64,000 nt of DNA from Golubevia sp. BC0850. Lineage: Eukaryota; Basidiomycota; Exobasidiomycetes; Golubeviales; Golubeviaceae. A program made the position numbers and the translations under genes. Positions 58,871-64,000 of this stretch are shown one piece after another. Under the pieces are notes generated by a model that was not told where the DNA came from, made no database searches, and was given only the letters and a program-made list of their open reading frames with translations. The DNA is taken from the NCBI GenBank assembly GCA_012976225.1, contig JAAVVG010000026.1:191056-255055 (forward strand). Direction: 5' to 3'. Positions within the stretch are counted from its first letter, which is position 1. Every line of letters starts with the position of its first letter.

Positions 58871-59789
58871 AAACGTGGTATATCAGCTCAAGAGTGAAAG
58901 GATAGACTGAGTTGGCTGAAGCTGAACTGAATAGAGAGTTTGTGCTGAAGACTGATTTGTCGAATCTGTTTGAGATTGAATGAAGAGAGAAGAAGAGGTT
59001 TAGAAAGATGGGAAGGGATGTAGACGTCCGGTTGCTGAACGGCTCGAGCGAGTGAGCCTTTAGAGGTCGACGTACCTTCTGCTATTCGAAATGTAGACCT
59101 TGCAAGAATGTTCTTCCTGAATTTACCTTCTCTCCAGAGAACGAGATAGACAGTTTGGATATAGAGTAGGATGGGAGAACTTAATCTCTCCAGCTCTATC
59201 GCTATCACTTCTTCACGTGAGAACGTGAGAGCCCAACTTTCTAGTCACTCCTCCGACCAGTGATTCAGAATTCAAAGATGCACTTTCCAATCTTAATCGA
59301 AATAGCATTGACATCCTTTTGAGCGATTACAAAAAGAAGAATCTCAAAAAAAACCTCTCGTCTTCTCTCCGGGTCCTTCTCTACTCTCGACAATCCCTTC
59401 CGACAGTCAAAGATGGTCGCGACTTCTTGACTTCGAGATCCACCCGGGCCTAACAGTGATGCGACTTAGGTCAAAGAGGAGCCTGCCTGGAGGGCTAAAG
59501 CTTGAAGCTTGAATGAAGCTTGAAGAAGGAAGCAACGTTCCCTGAGAAGAAATCCTGTTTCTTGATTTGCTGCGATTACTTCGGGAGAGACTGCTTTGGT
59601 CTGAGGTTCCACCTTTTGGAATATAGTTCAGCTTCACCTCAAGAGGTTGACTGACAGTCTCTACTTGAGCTTGAAGTCTTGATGTGCTCTCTAAGATCAT
59701 ATTTGCCAGATCCATCTTTCCTATTCTTCCCAAATCCCTTTCTCCCCATTTCAGCCCTTCCTTCTCAACTATACCGACCACTTCCTTCC
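58871..59789. other. Upstream region of the kinase-lipase gene
   Basis: About 920 bp between its start and the BET1 stop (both minus strand). Two ORFs (58888-59208, 59407-59817) have no domain; the second overlaps the BET1 3' end in another frame. Confidence 0.4.
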
Positions 59790-60284
59790 TCATAAGAACC
59801 AAGACCAAATCAACCAAAGCACGACCAAAGCTCCTACGATGTATAGGGTAGTTCTATACTGTCTAGCACCTTGAGCCATTGTCCTTGTGAACCTTTGAGA
59901 AGTGTTCGTGAGTGATGATGAGAAGTTATCGAATGCATCTGACTGTGATAGTAGGACAGTAAGAGGAAAAGATAGAGAGAGGTTGAGCTTGGAGTAGTTT
60001 GGAAGAGAGGAGAGCTAGAAGGATGGAGTTGATGGGACTAACAGTTGAAGATAGACCTGCTCTCTGACGTTCTGAATCATCGTGAATGTCTACGGTAACA
60101 CTTCTCTGTTTGAGATTAGATGGGAAAGAGGAAGAATGTGGGAGTGTCAGTCAGAGCTGAAGGCATCCTCTTCTCTCTATATCTCTTCTTTACTGACCAA
60201 AGCCTTGACTTTTGCGTACATGTCATTCAAGGATGAATCATTCTGTTCTTCATAGGTTCTTTCTGCTGAATAATTGTGCGACAT
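59790..60284 (-). CDS. BET1: ER-Golgi SNARE Bet1
   Basis: Three exons (60284-60198, 60105-60043, 59942-59790) give 100 aa. Bet1 is a Qc-SNARE for ER-to-Golgi vesicle fusion. The chain reads SLNDMYAKVKALRSVTVDIHDD, matching the conserved SxKVxxLKxVTIDIxxD region. Then comes SDAFDNFSSSLTNTSQRF and a C-terminal anchor (TLYIVGALVVLWLIWSWFL) ending at the stop, as expected of a tail-anchored SNARE. The length is close to the family norm. Introns in phase 0 at ALR and SST restore the motif exactly. Confidence 0.92.
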
Positions 60285-60361
60285 CTTCAAGTTGACGTGG
60301 AAGACACTGATGGTTTAGGTGGGAAGCTTCCACATCTCCAACCTCTCTCCCCACCAAGTAC
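60285..60361. promoter_or_regulatory. 77-bp divergent spacer between BET1 and a transporter
   Basis: Only 77 bp lie between the two start codons. Any promoter elements must overlap, or transcripts start inside the opposing gene. Confidence 0.55.
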
Positions 60362-62446
60362 ATGCAACTTCCCTTCTTCCAATCTTCAAGTCCAAGGATA
60401 CCCAATTCAATCCCTCTGAATCCAATTCCAATCTCCAATTTCATGCCAACTTCTTCTCTGCAGAATGGCGACTCAAACGATCTTTTAATCCTATCTTCAA
60501 ATTCAGATGATTCTCTCTTAATCACTCCTTACCTACTACGATTGACTTTAGTAGCATGTCTAGGTGGCTTGCAATTCGGAATAGATACTGGAATAGCATC
60601 AGGAATGCTAGTATCTATCAAAAATGACTTAGAAGGAAATGAGTTGACTTCTGGAGGACAAGAGTTGGTCGTGGCTAGTACTACTGCTGCTGCTATCGTG
60701 GCTTCTCTTTTGGGGGCAAAGTTGGGAGATTGGGCTGGTAGAAAGAAGGTGAGTAGCAGAGTTGGAGGAGTCTTGGTTGAGTGTGAGCATGAGTAAAGCT
60801 GAGAAGGAGCCTTTGAGGCTGAATCAGTGCTCAACCTCTATCTTTAGGTGATGATTCTCTCTTCAGTCCTCTTCCTTCTTGGCTCATTGGAACAATCAGC
60901 TTCTGCTACCCTTCAAGAGCTAGTCTTGGGGCGGAGTTTGGTTGGACTCGGAGTAGGTTTCTCCAGCTCTATCGTACCTACTTATCTTGCAGAGGTGAGT
61001 CCAGTCGTTTTCCCTTTCTCCTATTTTTACGATTCACAGGTCTGAGTCTTATTGCTTCACCCATTCCTTCCTCTAGGTAGCTCCTCCCAAACTACGAGGT
61101 CAACTGGTAGCAGTCAACTCTCTTCTGATAACAGGAGGACAACTCCTAGCCTACATCATTGGAGCGTCTCTCTATTCTTTAGATCATGGTTGGAGATACA
61201 TGGCAGCAAGTGGAGCCATTCCAGCTTTAGCTCAACTGCTAGGTCTCTTTGCTTTAAACGAATCTCCTCGATGGGATCTAGCAAACGGTAGATTTCTAAA
61301 CGCAAGAAGAACTTTAGAAAGGATTTATCCTCAAGCTACTCCAACTCAAATCGATTCTCAAATCGAAGCCATTCTAAACTCTTTGAACTGTTCAAATTCA
61401 AGCTCTACTAGATCGGTAACCGTTTCAACCTCTACTTTGTTGGAGAGTCTTAAATCGCTTGTCATGGTGCCTTCAAATCGAACGCCATTGATTCTGTCTT
61501 GCGGTTTAATGTTCGCTCAACAAGCTACTGGATTTAATTCTTTGATGTACTTCTCTTCTCCTTTGCTTTTGAAGGCTGGGTTTAAATCAAATCCTACCAG
61601 AGCTAGCATAGCAATCGCGATAGCTAATTTCGTTGGAACGGCCATCACGATGAAGATTGTAGATCGACTTGGTAGAAGGAAGTTACTTTTGAGAACTATC
61701 ATCGGAGTAGTGGTTGGACTTGGTTTACTCGGCTGGAGTTACCACATGTTGGGAGAAGGGAATGAAGAAGGAGATGTGAATGAAGCTGTCAGTGGTTGGG
61801 CTTGGGTTTCCCTGATCTCTGTGAGTAATCAATGAATCATCTTCTGAAGTCTAGATCAGACCTGATGCAGTTCTGCTCGTTCTTCTCTTTTACAGATGGT
61901 TGTCTTCACCTTCTCATACTCTCTAGGATTGGGGATCATCCCCTGGCTAGTTCAATCTGAAGTCTTCACAGGTCAATTAAGAGGTTTAGGTTCTGGAATC
62001 TCTACTGCTACGAATTGGACTACCAACTTAGTCATCTCTGCTACCTATTTGGATTGGGTCAAAATCGTTGGAGCTAGTTGGAGTTTTTGGATTTTTGGAA
62101 TCATTGGAATCGGGGTGAGTTTCTTTCCGGCTAATGACCTTTTGAATCAAGTCTAATCTAACATGCTTCTGATTTTCTTTCTCCGTTGCCTTAGTCTTGG
62201 TTTTTCACCTTCTACCTTTTACCAGAACTCTCTGGAGTTTCAATCAACGATGTCAATCAATCTTTTGGAGGAATGAGGTCGACTGGAAATTTCGGGAGAG
62301 AAGGTTATCAAGCTTTACCTCCGGAGATTGATGAGAATTATGGTGCTGAGGCTTTTGAAGTCGGAGAGGAAAGTGAAGATGAGGAGGAAGCTCTTGGGAG
62401 GAAATCGGATGAAAGGGGAGGGAAAGGGAATGGACAACGAGGTTGA
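60362..62446 (+). CDS. MFS sugar / myo-inositol transporter
   Basis: Five exons (60362-60748, 60848-60994, 61077-61820, 61896-62114, 62195-62446), all in phase 0, give 582 aa. Sugar porter motifs are visible: GLQFGIDTGIASG (helix 1), GDWAGRKK (loop 2-3), [58 protein letters not shown] (helix 7), DRLGRRK and PELSGVSI. FGIDTGIASG and the short central loop are closer to ITR-type inositol transporters than to hexose carriers, but the substrate cannot be assigned. The N-terminal 55 residues are Ser/Pro/Asn-rich and the C-terminal tail is acidic. It probably sits in the plasma membrane as a proton symporter. Confidence 0.9.
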
Positions 62447-62699
62447 TGATTCGATGTGATCTTGATATGGTGATGGTTGAGAACTTGTATTTCTAGATTT
62501 TGACAAACTTGGCTGTTTTACTTCTTTTGATGATCAGTAGGAGGCAAGAGGTCAAGCTATTAGGAACGTCGAACGAGAGACATTCGTGAAAGTGACTCCT
62601 GCTTTTCAATCTGTTTTCACGTAGGGCAGCAGGAATGAGATGGGAAGAGAAGCTGATTCTGAAAGGTGGGAAAGGCGTAAGAAGACTGTCAATGATTGG
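62447..62699. other. Tail-to-tail intergenic region
   Basis: 3' region of the transporter. Nothing else supported. Confidence 0.35.
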
Positions 62700-63798
62700 C
62701 AGAGAAGAGTGACGCTCTGCCAAAAAGTCAAAAGCAGAGAAACACAGCACTCACGATTCGAAACCAAGCCCTTAAGCCTAAACATACTAAACGGAATCAC
62801 CAACTTTCTCAGTGGTTCCATCATGGGTCCATTGACCTGAAATCCAATCTCGCTGTTCGCTCTTCTGCTTCAAAGTATATCAAGAAGTCTGGTTCCATCA
62901 ATCCTATCCACTCTATCCAACCTGAGAGTCTGTGAGCGTGGCAATGTGACAGTCAAGGCATGCCATCCAGTTAAGAAATTCATCCAAAGGCTTGGGACAG
63001 AAGGAATTCTTGGAATGACAAACCAGAGAAAGAGCTTCAGGCTTTCCGGGAGGACCATCCAGCTTGGGAAAGCATCCCCAGCCCGCGGAGTGATCTGTAG
63101 GACTTCTAGGAGAGGCAATTCTAGCGGGGCTGGTAGCAGGGTGGATTCGAACGAACCCTGAATTGTGAAATTGATGTGGAGATGTCTTAATGATTTCGAA
63201 GAAGGCTCCAGTATATCTCTCCATATCGAATGACCTTGGCCATTAATGACAGTGAAAGAAGTGAGCGACTGGAAGAGAGAAGGATGTCTGAGAGGAAGAA
63301 ATGGAAGAGAAGAGAGCCAGAGAACTTGAAGATCCCCAAGAACAACTTTAGTGACCCTCACAAGTTGAACCTTGTTGTTGTCGAAAGCGACTCTAAAGTC
63401 AGCTAAGTTAGGAAGCGCCGAAGGAGATGCTCAGAAAGAGCAAGCTGTGTTTTCAGGAGAGAGGAGCCTAGCTCGATAGACACGATCGCAAGACTTTCTT
63501 CAGAAATTTGAAGAGTTTCAAAGAGACGAAGAGGTGTTCCTTGATAAACTTGGTCAACCTTAACAGAAACTTCTTCTAGGGCCGAGCCACTCCTCCTATC
63601 GAACAGCCTGAGTGCGGCTAGAATCACCTCTAGACTTGCTCCTTCCTTGAAATTGAGTACTCTCCAAAGTGCTTTATTGTCGTTGATGATCTCCATCCAG
63701 TGCTTGCTGACCTCCCGAGCCTTGACGACTTGCGTCGAGTTTAAACGCTTAAAAGAGGCAAGGAGTGTCTCTGAAGGAAAGACTTCATTGATGTTCAT
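62700..63798 (-). pseudogene. F-box/LRR-like gene with frameshift and nonsense codon
   Basis: It starts MNINEVFPSETLLASFKRLNSTQVVKAREVSKHW, close to the intact copy's MNINDILPSENLVTVFKKLE. The frame is lost near 63415-63435: ALPNLADFRVAFDNNKVQLV continues in another frame. That frame is then open through LQVLWLSSLPFLPL and LPESLKLFLW to LLDIL. A TGA at 62872-62870 follows, after which the same frame resumes with SRRANSEIGF and MEPLRKLVIPFSMF, matching IEPLKKLVILFEKF of the intact copy. The TGA stands where the intact copy has Arg (LLPLLRARKE), so CGA to TGA fits. Past about 62720 similarity fades. Confidence 0.8.
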
Positions 63799-64000
63799 CT
63801 TAGGCAGAGAAAAATGAAGAGGTCAGATTCGTCTGAAGACCTCAGAGTTCGACCAAGTTAAGAGGTGCTTCTTGGCTGCGATGCGAGAAGGAAGGAAATC
63901 AAAGTCAAATTCCGACTCTACTGTAGTAATTGAAACCGCTATACTCATATGCTACCTAGAAGCAAGTAATTTTTTTGTCGACGATCCATGGAAAGAAACA
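63799..64000. other. Upstream region of the broken F-box gene
   Basis: About 200 bp to the window edge. No gene seen. Confidence 0.4.

Overview
The window is nuclear DNA of a fungus, very probably a basidiomycete. Genes are broken by many short introns, nearly all with GTGAGT-like donors. The gene set is fungal: GH5 exo-glucanase, SNG1-like DUF3533 proteins, an RTA1 protein, SUR2, a PRP4 kinase and lineage-specific F-box proteins. Placement in Pucciniomycotina is a guess from gene style and moderate GC. I see no rRNA, tRNA, CRISPR, retroelement or viral fossil. Gene models below are my own; for nearly all of them exon lengths sum to a multiple of three and junctions restore family motifs.

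Layout. 0-8.2 kb: a GH5 glucanase, then two SNG1/DUF3533 membrane paralogues head to head. 9-13.2 kb: an F-box gene carrying an in-frame stop, an acidic orphan, a small mitochondrial-type protein and a 70-aa secreted protein with eight cysteines and a 9-nt exon. 13.8-17.9 kb: NADH pyrophosphatase NPY1, divergent from a xanthine/hypoxanthine phosphoribosyltransferase. 18-26 kb is gene-poor: an unresolved stretch, a KNH-like cell-surface protein, the only intact F-box gene (its C-terminus runs into a dispersed CCAA/TTGG repeat), and a partial acidic nuclear protein. 26-38 kb: a 1860-aa sn1-type diacylglycerol lipase, AP endonuclease APN1, PRP4 splicing kinase and a small ABM-fold protein. 38.9-42.8 kb: mitochondrial ribosomal protein bS6m, divergent from a SUR2-type sphinganine hydroxylase. 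43.7-46.3 kb: two divergent secreted proteins. 46.5-49.6 kb: a very long RAD57-like recombinase. 50.3-51.8 kb: a decayed LRR/F-box-like gene and a tiny secreted peptide. 52.4-53.8 kb: an RTA1-family membrane protein. 54.4-58.9 kb: one gene encoding a CaMK-type protein kinase joined to a hormone-sensitive-lipase-type hydrolase. 59.8-62.4 kb: SNARE BET1 and an inositol/sugar transporter, with start codons 77 bp apart. 62.7-63.8 kb: a second broken copy of the F-box family.

How they work together. Most genes are unrelated housekeeping functions packed in divergent pairs that probably share promoters. Lipid metabolism is over-represented (DAG lipase, kinase-lipase fusion, SUR2, RTA1), and so are surface or secreted products (GH5, KNH-like, four small or medium secreted proteins). 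The most novel item is the kinase-lipase fusion: the kinase C-lobe, a linker and the hydrolase active site all lie in one uninterrupted 643-codon exon, which would couple a kinase signal to lipolysis in one polypeptide. The second theme is birth and death of an F-box/LRR family, with one intact copy and several in decay. Both nonsense codons that I can compare with the intact copy fit C-to-T changes.
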